A stretch of 64,000 nt of DNA from Selenomonas sputigena (GTDB lineage Bacteria; Bacillota; Negativicutes; Selenomonadales; Selenomonadaceae): assembly GCF_026015965.1 (NCBI RefSeq), contig NZ_CP110383.1, forward strand, positions 405,808 through 469,807. The letters are read 5' to 3'. The notes under the pieces are model-generated. The model did not search any database. It was not told the DNA's origin and saw only the letters and a program-made list of their open reading frames with translations. Below, one piece after another: positions 26,557 through 35,174 of this stretch. Numbering within the stretch: position 1 is the stretch's first letter; every line of letters starts with the position of its first letter. The position numbers were made by a program, and so were the translations under genes.

Positions 26557-26935
26557 GTTGTGAGTTTGCTGAGCATCCGGGCAATCGCGGGCGTTTCGCC
26601 TGAGGAAAGTCCGGGCTTCAGAGGGCAGCGTGCTGGATAACGTCCAGCGGGGGCAACCCTAGGGAAAGTGCCATAGAGACTTAGACCGCCGCACGGCATA
26701 GCCGTGTTGGCAAGGGTGGAAAGGTGCGGTAAGAGCGCACCAGCAGTCAGGTGACTGGCTGGCTAGGCAAACCCCACGCGAAGCAAGACCGAATAGGGAA
26801 GGGATGAGGCGGCCCGCCGACCTTCCGGGTAGCGTCGCTTGAGCCGTCCGGCAACGGGCGGTCCAGATAAATGATTGCCACTGCCGTAAGGCAGCACAGA
26901 ACCCGGCTTATAGGACGCCCAGCGAGCAAAACAAC
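26557..26935 (+). ncRNA. rnpB: RNase P RNA, type A
   Basis: The catalytic RNA that matures tRNA 5' ends. Conserved blocks in order: GAGGAAAGTCCGGGC, AAGGGTGGAAAGGTGCGGT with AAGAGCGCACC, AAACCCCACGCGAAGCAAGA, GATAAATGATTGCC and ACAGAACCCGGCTTA near the 3' end. TTTGCT at 26565-26570 pairs with AGCAAA near 26925-26930 as the P1 stem, which sets the ends to within a few bases. No intrinsic terminator is visible between it and the riboswitch that starts some 15 bases later. Confidence 0.96.
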
Positions 26936-26949
26936 GAGGAGCTAATACG

Positions 26950-27113
26950 CATCAGCGAAGAAAAGCCGAATCCAGCTCAGGAGCGGGGGAACCATAGTTT
27001 TTGGGGTGAATGATGAGGCGGCAGAAGGACGGCGGGGATAAGGTTGCTTTCCAGTCGCGTCAAAAAGGGTGTTCTCTTCCCTAACCCGGCAGCTAACCTC
27101 GTAGGCGAAATCA
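26950..27113 (+). promoter_or_regulatory. c-di-AMP riboswitch (ydaO/yuaA type)
   Basis: Blocks characteristic of this class appear in order: GCCGAATCC, GGGGGAACCA, TTTTGGGGTGAAT, GGGATAAGG-like segments, then CCCTAACCCGGCAGCTAACC and TCGTAGGC at the 3' side. It lies in the leader of an NlpC/P60 cell-wall hydrolase gene, the commonest target of this riboswitch, which turns expression down when c-di-AMP is high. No separate T-run terminator is visible before the gene, so control may act on translation. Boundaries are approximate. Confidence 0.88.
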
Positions 27114-27129
27114 GAGAGGGAGTGTCTAT

Positions 27130-27792
27130 TTGAGTAGAGTAATGCGTATTTTCGTGCTGACCATGGTTTTGATGTGTGGGTTTTCTGTTGCGGGGGCTTC
27201 GGCTTTCCGAATCGGAGACCAGGGAAGCGATGTAGCGGAGATTCAGGGACGGTTGGCGAGCCTTGGATATGACGTGGCGGCGGACGGCGATTTCGGCCCC
27301 GCAACGGCAGAGGCGGTCAAGGCTTTCCAGAGTGCGCACGGCCTTGAGGCGGACGGCCTCGTCGGCTCAGCGACGTACTCGGCGCTTCTCGGCAAGGGTA
27401 TGCCGGAAGTGAGCCGCGGCTCGAACTATATTTCGCGCCGCATCATCTCGGATTCGATGCAGTATCTCGGCGTGCCGTATGTATTCGGCGGCACGACGCC
27501 GAGCGGTTTTGACTGCTCGGGCTATGTGCGTTATGTGTTCGCCAACGCCGGCATCTATCTGCCGCGCATGGCGGATGAGCAGTTCGAGGTGGGTACTCCC
27601 GTTTCGACCGACGAGCTTATCCCTGGCGATCTCGTGTTCTTCACGACGTACACTTATGGTGCATCGCATGTCGGCATCTATCTCGGTGACGGCAACTTCA
27701 TCAACGCATCATCGAGCCGTGGCGTGGCGATTGATTCGCTTTACAGCTCGTACTGGGGGTCCTGCTACATCGGGGCTCGCAGGGTAATGTAA
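27130..27792 (+). CDS. NlpC/P60 peptidoglycan hydrolase with peptidoglycan-binding domain
   Basis: 220 residues. The TTG at 27130 is 7 bp after GGGAG and gives a signal peptide (IFVLTMVLMCGFSVAGASA). A peptidoglycan-binding domain follows (QGSDVAEIQGRLASLGYDVA to about residue 88), then an NlpC/P60 endopeptidase domain with Cys129 in PSGFDCSGYVRYVF and His180 in GASHVGIYLGDG. It would cut stem-peptide bonds of the cell wall outside the inner membrane. Control by the c-di-AMP riboswitch directly upstream links wall cleavage to osmotic and wall-stress signalling. Confidence 0.93.
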   Translation: MSRVMRIFVLTMVLMCGFSVAGASAFRIGDQGSDVAEIQGRLASLGYDVAADGDFGPATAEAVKAFQSAHGLEADGLVGSATYSALLGKGMPEVSRGSNYISRRIISDSMQYLGVPYVFGGTTPSGFDCSGYVRYVFANAGIYLPRMADEQFEVGTPVSTDELIPGDLVFFTTYTYGASHVGIYLGDGNFINASSSRGVAIDSLYSSYWGSCYIGARRVM

Positions 27793-27801
27793 TCTTTTTT
27801 G

Positions 27802-27830
27802 GGGGAGGCTGCAAGCCTCCTTCTTTTTTT
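27802..27830 (+). terminator. Intrinsic terminator of the NlpC/P60 gene
   Basis: GGAGGCT and AGCCTCC flank a GCA loop; TTCTTTTTTT follows. Confidence 0.85.
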
Positions 27831-27870
27831 GTGCGCATATATAGGATGTCCAGTGTCTCAGCCTATGAAC

Positions 27871-27900
27871 TTGACAAATATCCTAGTCCTATGGTATTCT
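27871..27900 (+). promoter_or_regulatory. Promoter of the riboflavin operon
   Basis: TTGACA (27871-27876), 18 bp, then TATTCT (27895-27900), ending some 15 bases before the FMN riboswitch. Confidence 0.65.
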
Positions 27901-27915
27901 TTCTAGCAGAGGAGC

Positions 27916-28024
27916 AGTCTTTGGGGCGGGGTGGAAGTCCCCACCGGCGGTATAGCCCGCGAGCCTTTTGGCAGATTCGGTGTGATTCCGAAGCCGACAG
28001 TATAGTCTGGATGGGAAAAGACGT
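27916..28024 (+). promoter_or_regulatory. FMN riboswitch (RFN element)
   Basis: The aptamer shows the hallmark segments GGGGCGGGGTGGAAGTCCCC, ACCGGCGGTATAGCCCGCGA, TTCGGTGTGATTCCGAAGCC and GACAGTATAGTCTGGATGGG in the right order. It binds flavin mononucleotide and shuts off the ribD-ribE-ribBA-ribH operon that follows. The expression platform is the terminator annotated just downstream. Confidence 0.95.
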
Positions 28025-28040
28025 GCAAGTTGCGTTACGG

Positions 28041-28078
28041 AGACTGTGAAAAGAGTGTTCTTTTTGCGGTCTTTTTTT
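28041..28078 (+). terminator. Attenuator terminator of the FMN riboswitch
   Basis: AGACTGTGAAAAGA (28041-28054) pairs with TCTTTTTGCGGTCT (28059-28072) through 14 positions including three G-U pairs, loop GTGT, then a run of seven T. This is the expected OFF-state hairpin between the aptamer and ribD. Confidence 0.75.
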
Positions 28079-28106
28079 GTGCAAAGAACAGGAAGGAGGT
28101 GGAGAG

Positions 28107-29210
28107 ATGCAGCAGGACGAGGACTTTATGCGCGAGGCGCTCCTGCTCGCTGCGAATGCGCGTGGCCGCACCTCGCCCAATCCGCTCGTCGGTGCTGTCA
28201 TCGTGCGCGAGGGGCGCGTCGTCGGCGCAGGCTGGCACCGCAAGGCGGGCACGCCGCACGCCGAGGTGCATGCGCTCGCCATGGCGGGCGATCTCGCGCA
28301 CGGCGCGACTGCCTATGTGACACTGGAGCCATGCTCGCACCACGGGCGCACGGGACCGTGCGCCGAGGCGCTCGTCAAGGCAGGCGTCAAGCGTGTCGTC
28401 GCAGCCATGCTCGACCCGAATCCGCTCGTCGCAGGCAAGGGCAAGGCGATGCTCGAAGCGGCGGGCGTCGAGGTGATGGTCGGCGTGCTCGCCGAAGAGG
28501 CGCGGCGGCTCAATGAAGCATATCTCAAATGGGTGACGCAGAAACTGCCCTTCGTCACGCTCAAGACGGCGATGACGCTCGACGGTAAGATCGCGACGGC
28601 AGCGGGGAAATCGCAGTGGATCACGGGCGAGGCGGCACGTCAGCGCGTGCATGAGATGCGCGACATGGCGGACGCCATCGTCGTTGGCATCGGCACGGTG
28701 CTCGCCGACGATCCATCGTTGACGACGCGTCTGGCGGACGGTACGGGCAGGAATCCCGTGCGCGTCATTGTCGATAGCCGCGCGCGCACGCCGCTCGCAG
28801 CGAAGGTCGTACAGGACGGTGCGGCGAAGACGCTCATCGCCGTGACATGCGCCGCACCCGAGGAGCGTTGTGCAGCTTTGGAAGCGGCGGGCGTCGAGAT
28901 CGTCCGTGTGGGCGAGGGTGAGCGTGTCGATCTTGACGCGCTTATGCGCCTGCTTGCGGCGCGCGACCTGACCTCTGTATTTGTCGAGGGCGGCGGCACG
29001 CTGAACTTTTCGCTCTTGGCGGCGGGTCTTGTCGACAAGATTCATGCCTTTATTGCACCGAAGATCGTGGGCGGCAAGGCAGCTCTGACGCCCGTCGAGG
29101 GCGCGGGATTCGCCGAGCTTGCCGATGCCGCACTTCTGACAAGACTGACGGCGGAGCAGGTCGCAGCGGACATCCTCCTCACGGGCTATGTGGCGAAGGG
29201 AGCGAGGTAG
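28107..29210 (+). CDS. ribD: Bifunctional riboflavin deaminase-reductase
   Basis: 367 residues from the ATG at 28107, which follows GGAAGGAGGTGG; a frame from 28077 is longer but starts inside the attenuator. The N-terminal deaminase domain has the zinc motif HAEVHAL and PCSHHGRTGPC. The C-terminal reductase domain begins near LKTAMTLDGKIATAAGKSQW and contains VFVEGGGTLNFSLL. It carries out the second and third steps of riboflavin synthesis from GTP. First gene of the operon. Confidence 0.96.
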   Translation: MQQDEDFMREALLLAANARGRTSPNPLVGAVIVREGRVVGAGWHRKAGTPHAEVHALAMAGDLAHGATAYVTLEPCSHHGRTGPCAEALVKAGVKRVVAAMLDPNPLVAGKGKAMLEAAGVEVMVGVLAEEARRLNEAYLKWVTQKLPFVTLKTAMTLDGKIATAAGKSQWITGEAARQRVHEMRDMADAIVVGIGTVLADDPSLTTRLADGTGRNPVRVIVDSRARTPLAAKVVQDGAAKTLIAVTCAAPEERCAALEAAGVEIVRVGEGERVDLDALMRLLAARDLTSVFVEGGGTLNFSLLAAGLVDKIHAFIAPKIVGGKAALTPVEGAGFAELADAALLTRLTAEQVAADILLTGYVAKGAR

Positions 29211-29213
29211 CCT

Positions 29214-29867
29214 TTGTTTACAGGAATCATTGAAGAGGTCGGCGCATTGAGGCGTCTTGCGGGCGGTGAGATCGCCATCCGCGCGAAGAAGGTACTCGAA
29301 GACGTCGCGCTCGGCGACAGCATCGCGGTCAACGGCATCTGCCTGACGGTCACGCACTTCGATGCGGCGCACTTCACGGCGGACGTCATGCCCGAGACGG
29401 TCCGACGCACGTCGCTTGCAGAGCTGAAGCGCGGCAGCCGCGTAAATTTGGAGCGCGCCCTGACGCTTCGAAGCCGCCTTGGCGGTCACATCGTCAGCGG
29501 CCATATCGACGGCGTGGGCACGATCGCCGCCATGAAGGAGGAGGGCAATGCCATCCTCTTGACGGTACGCGCAGGTGCCGACATCCTGCGCTACATTGTG
29601 GAGAAAGGCTCAGTCGCGCTCGACGGCATCAGCCTTACGGTCGCGCGCGTGAGTGCGGCGGATTTCACGGTCAGCCTCATTCCGCATACGCGCGAGATCA
29701 CGAACCTGCGCGAAAAGCGCAGCGGCAGTCGCTTGAACATCGAGACGGACATCCTCGGCAAGTACGTGGAGAAACTTTTTCCGGGAGTGCGCACACAGGG
29801 AGAAAGCGATGCGCCGAAGAGCGCGGGCAAAATAACTATGGATTTCCTGCGTCAGCAGGGATTTTAA
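29214..29867 (+). CDS. ribE: Riboflavin synthase, alpha chain
   Basis: 217 residues in two similar halves of about 95. The first begins [18 protein letters not shown] and contains [11 protein letters not shown]; the second contains [15 protein letters not shown]. The two-fold repeat is typical of this trimeric enzyme, which dismutates two lumazine molecules to riboflavin and its precursor. The start is a TTG at 29214, three bases after the ribD stop, since MFTGIIEE is the universal N-terminus. It would work with the RibH shell encoded downstream. Confidence 0.95.
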   Translation: MFTGIIEEVGALRRLAGGEIAIRAKKVLEDVALGDSIAVNGICLTVTHFDAAHFTADVMPETVRRTSLAELKRGSRVNLERALTLRSRLGGHIVSGHIDGVGTIAAMKEEGNAILLTVRAGADILRYIVEKGSVALDGISLTVARVSAADFTVSLIPHTREITNLREKRSGSRLNIETDILGKYVEKLFPGVRTQGESDAPKSAGKITMDFLRQQGF

Positions 29868-29917
29868 GGGAGTGCGGAATTTATCCGTACTTCCCAGAGA
29901 TAAGGAGATGCAGCAAT

Positions 29918-31132
29918 ATGTCAGATTTTGCAACGGTGGAGCAGGCAATCGAGGATATCAAGTACGGCAAGATGGTCGTCGTCGTAGATGACGAGGATCG
30001 CGAGAACGAGGGCGATCTCATCGTCGCGGCGGCGACGGTCACGCCTGAGGATATCAATTTCATGGCAAAGTACGCGAAGGGCCTGATCTGCACGCCGATC
30101 GACGGTAAGCGACTCGACGAGCTGAATATCGGACAGATGGTCGTGAACAACACGGACAATCACGAGACGGCGTTCACGGTTTCCATCGACGCCTACAATA
30201 CGGATACAGGCATATCGGCTTTCGAGCGCTGCCAGACGATCAAGCTCCTGCTCGATCCGAAGGCAAGGCCATCGTCCTTCCGCCGTCCCGGCCATGTGTT
30301 CCCGCTGCGCTCCGTCGAGGGCGGCGTGCTGCGGCGCACGGGCCACACGGAGGCGACAACGGATCTCGCACGCTTGGCAGGATTCTATCCCGCGGGGCTT
30401 TGCTGTGAGATCATGGCGGACGACGGGCACATGATGCGCACGCCCGAGTTGAAAGAATTTGCGAAAAAACACGGACTCAACATCATCACGGTCAAATCGC
30501 TCATCGAGTACCGCAAGCGCACGGAGAGTTTCGTCAAGCAGGTTGCCGACGTCGACTTCCCGAGTCGTTACGGTCACTTCCGCATCAAGGCGTATGAGAG
30601 CACGCTCGACGGCAAGTGCCACATCGCTGTCGTCAAGGGCGATGTCGCGGGCAAGAAGAACGTGCTCGTGCGCGTCCACTCCGAATGCCTGACGGGCGAC
30701 GCGCTCGGCTCGCTGCGCTGCGACTGCGGCGACCAGCTCGCCATTGCCTTGAAGAATATCGAGAAGGAAGGCGAGGGCGTCGTGCTCTACATGCGCCAGG
30801 AGGGGCGCGGCATCGGCCTCGCAAATAAGATGCGTGCCTACGAACTGCAGGACAAGGGCGCGGATACGGTTGAGGCGAACGTCGAGCTGGGCTTCGCGCC
30901 CGATCTTCGCGACTACGGCATCGGCGCACAGATCCTCTCCGACCTCGGCCTCACGAGCATCCGCCTCATGACGAACAATCCCGCCAAGCGCGCGGGACTT
31001 GAGGGATACAATCTCGAAATCGTCGAACGCGTGCCGCTCGTCGTCAAGGCGAACAAGTTCGACAAGCGCTACTTGAGCGTCAAGAAAGTCAAGATGGGAC
31101 ATATGCTCAGCGACGATGCGCTGAACGGTTGA
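29918..31132 (+). CDS. ribBA: Bifunctional DHBP synthase / GTP cyclohydrolase II
   Basis: 404 residues. The N-terminal half is 3,4-dihydroxy-2-butanone 4-phosphate synthase ([18 protein letters not shown] and [19 protein letters not shown]). The C-terminal half is GTP cyclohydrolase II, with the zinc ligands in [18 protein letters not shown] and the catalytic [20 protein letters not shown]. It supplies both entry branches of the pathway. An AAGGAG ribosome site precedes the ATG. It is the third gene of the FMN-controlled operon. Confidence 0.96.
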   Translation: MSDFATVEQAIEDIKYGKMVVVVDDEDRENEGDLIVAAATVTPEDINFMAKYAKGLICTPIDGKRLDELNIGQMVVNNTDNHETAFTVSIDAYNTDTGISAFERCQTIKLLLDPKARPSSFRRPGHVFPLRSVEGGVLRRTGHTEATTDLARLAGFYPAGLCCEIMADDGHMMRTPELKEFAKKHGLNIITVKSLIEYRKRTESFVKQVADVDFPSRYGHFRIKAYESTLDGKCHIAVVKGDVAGKKNVLVRVHSECLTGDALGSLRCDCGDQLAIALKNIEKEGEGVVLYMRQEGRGIGLANKMRAYELQDKGADTVEANVELGFAPDLRDYGIGAQILSDLGLTSIRLMTNNPAKRAGLEGYNLEIVERVPLVVKANKFDKRYLSVKKVKMGHMLSDDALNG

Positions 31133-31176
31133 GATAAACGATAGGTTGAAGGACAGAGACATAGGGGGAAATAATC

Positions 31177-31644
31177 ATGGCAAAGACGATCGAAGGTTTT
31201 ATTACAGGCAAGGGACTTCATATCGGCATCGTGGCGGCGCGTTTCAATGAGTTCATCACGAGCAAGCTCTTGGGCGGTGCGCTCGATGCGCTGCATCGTC
31301 ATGAGACGAAGGAAGATGACATCGACGTCGCCTGGGTGCCGGGCGCGTTCGAGATTCCAATTGTTGCCAAGAAGATGGCCGAGAGCGGCAAATACGATGC
31401 CGTGATTTGCCTCGGTGCAGTCATTCGCGGCGCGACGACGCATTATGATTATGTCTGCAATGAAGTGTCGAAGGGTGTCGCGCAGGTCGGGCTTTCGACG
31501 GGCGTGCCGGCGCTCTTCGGCGTCCTGACGACGGAGAATATCGAGCAGGCGATCGAGCGCGCGGGCACGAAGGCGGGCAACAAGGGCGCGGACTGCGCTC
31601 TGGCGGCGATGGAGCTTGCAAGCCTGCTGAAGAAGATCGGCTGA
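31177..31644 (+). CDS. ribH: 6,7-dimethyl-8-ribityllumazine synthase
   Basis: 155 residues, the normal size. Recognised by [36 protein letters not shown] and [20 protein letters not shown], with [20 protein letters not shown] near the end. It condenses the butanone phosphate from RibB with the pyrimidine from RibD; subunits assemble into icosahedral shells. It completes the operon ribD-ribE-ribBA-ribH, an order common in Firmicutes. Confidence 0.96.
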   Translation: MAKTIEGFITGKGLHIGIVAARFNEFITSKLLGGALDALHRHETKEDDIDVAWVPGAFEIPIVAKKMAESGKYDAVICLGAVIRGATTHYDYVCNEVSKGVAQVGLSTGVPALFGVLTTENIEQAIERAGTKAGNKGADCALAAMELASLLKKIG

Positions 31645-31656
31645 GGGGGCGAGGTC

Positions 31657-32214
31657 ATGAAAATCGGCATCATCAGCGATACGCACGGCTGCGAGAAGCG
31701 CTGGCAGCTTGCCTACGAGAAGCACTTTTCCGACGCCGACCTCATCATCCACGCGGGCGACGTGCTCTACCACGGCCCGCGCAACCCAATGCTCGAAGAT
31801 TATAACCCCGCCGGGCTTGCCGATAAGATCAACGAGAGTGTGCCGCCCGTCCTTATCTGCCGCGGCAACTGCGATTCCGAGGTCGATCAGCTCGTGCTCA
31901 AGACGCCGATCCAAGCGCCTTACGCCTATGCTTTTGCGGGCGGCAAGCGCATCGTCGCGACGCACGGGCATCTCATCGAGAGCGACGCCGCCAAGGATGA
32001 GGCGGCACAGACGATGCGCGCCGACGTCTTCATCACGGGTCACATCCACACGAACGTCCTCGAAAAGCGCGGTGCGACCGTGTTCGTCAATCCTGGCTCG
32101 CCGTCTCTGTCAAAGCGCGAGGACGGCAGGGCGACCATCGCTTTAATGACCGATGAGAAAATCACGATCCTCGACCTCGATACGGATGAGGTGCTGATGG
32201 AATTGAAATTTTAG
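31657..32214 (+). CDS. YfcE-family metallophosphodiesterase
   Basis: 185 residues of the small calcineurin-like phosphoesterase group. Metal motifs: IISDTHG, IHAGDVLYHG, CRGNCDSEVD, VATHGHL and ITGHIHTNV, all intact. E. coli YfcE acts on artificial phosphodiesters; the natural substrate is unknown. It starts 12 bp after ribH, so it is probably carried on the FMN-regulated message, although no link with riboflavin is known. A strong terminator follows. Confidence 0.9.
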   Translation: MKIGIISDTHGCEKRWQLAYEKHFSDADLIIHAGDVLYHGPRNPMLEDYNPAGLADKINESVPPVLICRGNCDSEVDQLVLKTPIQAPYAYAFAGGKRIVATHGHLIESDAAKDEAAQTMRADVFITGHIHTNVLEKRGATVFVNPGSPSLSKREDGRATIALMTDEKITILDLDTDEVLMELKF

Positions 32215-32285
32215 ATATGTGCGCCGATAATCGGCGATGTTGTCTGGGAAATGTGCACATTGTGGTGTAGAAAGCCTGTCATGCC

Positions 32286-32333
32286 GCACACAAAAGACGC
32301 TCCGTTGAGGAGCGTTTTTGTGTGCGATTTTTG
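32286..32333 (+). terminator. Intrinsic terminator at the end of the riboflavin operon
   Basis: GCACACAAAAGACGCTCC pairs with GGAGCGTTTTTGTGTGC (17-bp stem, one bulge, loop GTTGA), followed by ATTTTTGTT. Confidence 0.8.
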
Positions 32334-32381
32334 TTGCCTTGAAGCGAAAAAATTCGTACAATGGAGAAAAGGGGTGAGAAT

Positions 32382-33203
32382 ATGGGCGACTACAAGATCA
32401 AGCCGTGGGAAGAGTTGACGATTCGTGATGATTACATGTTCAAACTCGTTATGAGGCGCAGGCGCATTTGCAAGAAGATGCTTGAAGGAACACTTCGCAT
32501 AAGGATTGAGAAGATTCGGTATCTGGAAACGGAAAAGTCTATAACAGCACCTTATCGAAGCAAGGGAATACGCCTGGATGTCTACGTCAAGGATGAGAGA
32601 AATACAGTCTATAACATTGAGATGCAGATTCGGCGACTGGAAGGAGATGCGCTTTTCAAAAGGACACGATATTACCAGTCCATGATGGATGCCGATCTTC
32701 TCGCGGCGGGAGCGGATTACGATGAATTGAATAAAACAATCATCATATTCATCTGTCCCTTCGATCCCTTTGGTGAAGGGCGCTATATGTATACGTTTGA
32801 AAATATTTGTCTGGAAAATAAGAACCTCAATCTACTGGATGGTGCGACGAAGATTTTTCTCAATACGAAAGGACAGATCGGCGATATTGATGATACGATT
32901 CGCGCATTTCTGCAGTATGTTGACGGTGTAGTCACAGATAACAGCTTTGTGCAGGAGGTCGAAGAGGAAATTCGAAGAGTCAAGCTTGAAGAAGGAGAGA
33001 GGGTGAGTTACATGACATTTGCCATGAAGATGATGGAAGAACGCAAAGAAGGACGCAAGGAAGGACAGCGGGACGAGCGTGTGGCAATTCTACGGCGACT
33101 TGTTACGCAATCTCAAATTCCTGTCGAACAGGCTCTTGAGATGATTGGCATACCGCAGGCGGAGCATCTTTCGTATAAGAAGATGCTCCATGCGAAGCTG
33201 TGA
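32382..33203 (+). CDS. Rpn-family PD-(D/E)XK nuclease
   Basis: 273 residues from the ATG at 32382, which has AAGGGG upstream; an ATG at 32361 has no site. This is the Rpn (recombination-promoting nuclease, TIGR01784, formerly putative transposase) family. The nuclease core is visible: GIRLDVYVKDE with Asp66 and YNIEMQIRR with Glu80 and Gln82, followed by TRYYQSMMDADLL. The C-terminal part has the family's charged repeat (EERKEGRKEGQRDERVAILR) and a short conserved tail, IGIPQAEHLSYKKML. The DNA of that tail recurs 9230 bp downstream at the end of cas6. Rpn proteins act as phage-defence or recombination nucleases; this intact copy borders the CRISPR operon. Confidence 0.85.
   Translation: MGDYKIKPWEELTIRDDYMFKLVMRRRRICKKMLEGTLRIRIEKIRYLETEKSITAPYRSKGIRLDVYVKDERNTVYNIEMQIRRLEGDALFKRTRYYQSMMDADLLAAGADYDELNKTIIIFICPFDPFGEGRYMYTFENICLENKNLNLLDGATKIFLNTKGQIGDIDDTIRAFLQYVDGVVTDNSFVQEVEEEIRRVKLEEGERVSYMTFAMKMMEERKEGRKEGQRDERVAILRRLVTQSQIPVEQALEMIGIPQAEHLSYKKMLHAKL
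33131..33203 (+). repeat. Rpn 3'-end direct repeat, left copy
   Basis: The last 73 bp of the Rpn gene match 42361-42433 at 64 of 73 positions, in the same orientation and with an identical 14-bp start (GGCTCTTGAGATGA). Similarity ends abruptly at both sides. The pair brackets the whole type III effector operon. Confidence 0.9.
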
Positions 33204-33279
33204 CAGCAGTGTGAGGACAGGTGCAGCGGCACGGTTCTCGTGTACATTATGGACCGTATTCGGGCTATGCTCGAAAGTG

Positions 33280-33311
33280 AAAAGCCACCAGCTGTACAGG
33301 TGGCTTTTTTT
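33280..33311 (+). terminator. Intrinsic terminator after the Rpn gene
   Basis: AAAGCCACC and GGTGGCTTT flank a 9-base loop, with six or more T following. It isolates the Rpn gene from cas10. The 140 bp from here to cas10 is AT-rich but I see no convincing promoter pair. Confidence 0.85.
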
Positions 33312-33449
33312 CATGTGGATTGCCTCGGCTTAGGGAGATCTTCCTGAAGGTTTGTGCAGATTTCTCGCTTTTTGAGAGGATTTCTTCCTATAAAAGCGAA
33401 TTAGATAAATACGACGGAAATTAGAACAAGAGGCAAGGGGGAAGGATAG

Positions 33450-35174
33450 ATGGCAATCAAATTGCAGGCGATTCTTTTTGATACGCGCTCGATTCAGAAG
33501 TATATCTTCGCGAGCAACCGCCTCAAGACGAATATAGGGGCGTCGTTCTTGGTGGAGAGCGCTTTTTCGCGCGAGCTGCTTCATGTTCTGCGCGAGCGTT
33601 TCGGTAAGGATGAAGTCGACGATGCAACGTGGCGCGAGGTGGAAGCTCCCGATTGGACGAAGATGGAGCAGAAGTGCCGCATCGGCTATATCGGCGGTGG
33701 CAACGCTCTCGTGCTGTTTTCTGAGGGAACGACGGATGAAGAACTCGTCGAGGTGATCAAATCCTTCACGAAGCGGCTGCTGTGGACGACTCCCGGACTG
33801 CGCACGGGAGCGGCGCGCGGCGAAATGGTGCTCGAAGCGGACGGCGCCTATCGCGTGACGCGCGTGAAGCGTGCGGATGGCGAGGAAGAGGCGATCGACG
33901 ATCTCACGCATCTCGTCCGCAAGCTCAGGGCGCAGCAGAACTTGTTCTTTCCTGCCGTATCGCTCCCCTATACGGGATTGACGCTTTCGTGCGAGGCGAG
34001 CGCGGAAACGGCGAATGCCTACGATGTGGACGATGTGCGCAAGGAGAGCCGCTTCCTTTCGTGGGAAGTGAAGAGGAAGCTCTTGGCGGCACGTCAGAAG
34101 GGGGGCGTCATCGCACCCGCTGAGGAAGCGCTTCTCGACAAGCTGCGCAGCATCCTGAGGGCACATGCCTTGGCGGGTGAGACGTTGCCGCCGTCGCGAG
34201 TCCGCGCTATGAGTGATCCCGAGGAATTGGCACGAGAGCTGCAAAAGTATGCTTTTCCTTCCGAGTTCGAGAAGCTCGGGCAGAGGGAGACGGAAGACTA
34301 CATGGCGATTGTCCATATCGACGGCAACAACATGGGCGAGAAGTTCCGTGACTGCAGCACACTGACAAAGCGCAAGAACATGTCGCGCGCCGTGTACTGG
34401 AAGACAGTTCTGGCGTTCTGCATGCTCCTTGCGGACATCTTAGGCGATTATGCGGCGATGCATAAGCATCTCTCACTGGAAGAAGCTGACGACGGCAAGA
34501 TGCTTCTGCCGATCCGCCCCATCGTGCTCGGCGGCGACGATATGACCTTCGTCTGCACGGCGAAGTACGCGCTCTCCTTCACGCGTACGATCATGGAAGC
34601 GCTCAATGACCTCGGCATCGATACTTGCGGCGGCGTCAGCATCCTGCCGACCGCCTATCCGTTCTTCCGCGGCTACGAGATTGCCGAGCAGCTTTGCGGT
34701 GCGGCGAAGTCGAAGATGCGTGCCATGCGCACGGAAGGAAGCTCGTGCTGGCTCGACTTCGCCATCCTGCACGGCGAGCAGCCGCCGACCTTGGAGCAAA
34801 TCCGCGAGCAGCAGTACAGCGGCAAGTGCGGTGCGATGCACTTCGGCCCCTATCGCGTCGACGGTGATGCATCGAAGCCCGAGTACGTCGGCAATCTCAT
34901 CGAGGCCGTGCGTCAGCTCGTGCAGGGTGAGGGACGCATGCCGATGAACAAGATCAAGGAACTGCGTGCCGTATTGGCGGCGGGCAGACATGAACATGCG
35001 CAATTCATGGCGCAGTATCACCGCTTGATTGCAAGTGGCGGAGCGATGCGCCTGCCCGAGATCGCGGCTTGGTCGTCGTACCGCGAATCTTTGTGGCAGG
35101 AGGGAAGGACGCCTTACGTCGACGCCATCGAGATGATCGACTTCTATGTGCCCGAGGAGGTGCAGCATGGCTAA
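33450..35174 (+). CDS. cas10: Cas10, HD-less, type III-D effector large subunit
   Basis: 574 residues, short for Cas10. It begins directly with the first palm-like domain (IQKYIFASNRLKTNIGASFL; YIGGGNALVLF at 80-90), with no N-terminal HD nuclease domain. The second palm has VHIDGNNMGEKF near 288 and an intact GGDD at 361-364 (VLGGDDMTFV), the site that makes cyclic oligoadenylates on target RNA binding. A helical C-terminal domain follows. Lack of the HD domain is a known trait of subtype III-D. It is the first gene of the effector operon and overlaps cas7 by 8 bp. No CARF-domain effector that would sense the signal is present in the window. Confidence 0.93.
   Translation: MAIKLQAILFDTRSIQKYIFASNRLKTNIGASFLVESAFSRELLHVLRERFGKDEVDDATWREVEAPDWTKMEQKCRIGYIGGGNALVLFSEGTTDEELVEVIKSFTKRLLWTTPGLRTGAARGEMVLEADGAYRVTRVKRADGEEEAIDDLTHLVRKLRAQQNLFFPAVSLPYTGLTLSCEASAETANAYDVDDVRKESRFLSWEVKRKLLAARQKGGVIAPAEEALLDKLRSILRAHALAGETLPPSRVRAMSDPEELARELQKYAFPSEFEKLGQRETEDYMAIVHIDGNNMGEKFRDCSTLTKRKNMSRAVYWKTVLAFCMLLADILGDYAAMHKHLSLEEADDGKMLLPIRPIVLGGDDMTFVCTAKYALSFTRTIMEALNDLGIDTCGGVSILPTAYPFFRGYEIAEQLCGAAKSKMRAMRTEGSSCWLDFAILHGEQPPTLEQIREQQYSGKCGAMHFGPYRVDGDASKPEYVGNLIEAVRQLVQGEGRMPMNKIKELRAVLAAGRHEHAQFMAQYHRLIASGGAMRLPEIAAWSSYRESLWQEGRTPYVDAIEMIDFYVPEEVQHG

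Noticed and set aside
32382-33203. Rpn-family gene as a transposase of an insertion sequence
   Set aside because: No terminal inverted repeats or target duplication of an IS are visible, and the PD-(D/E)XK core with the Rpn tail fits the nuclease family better. It is not annotated as a mobile element.
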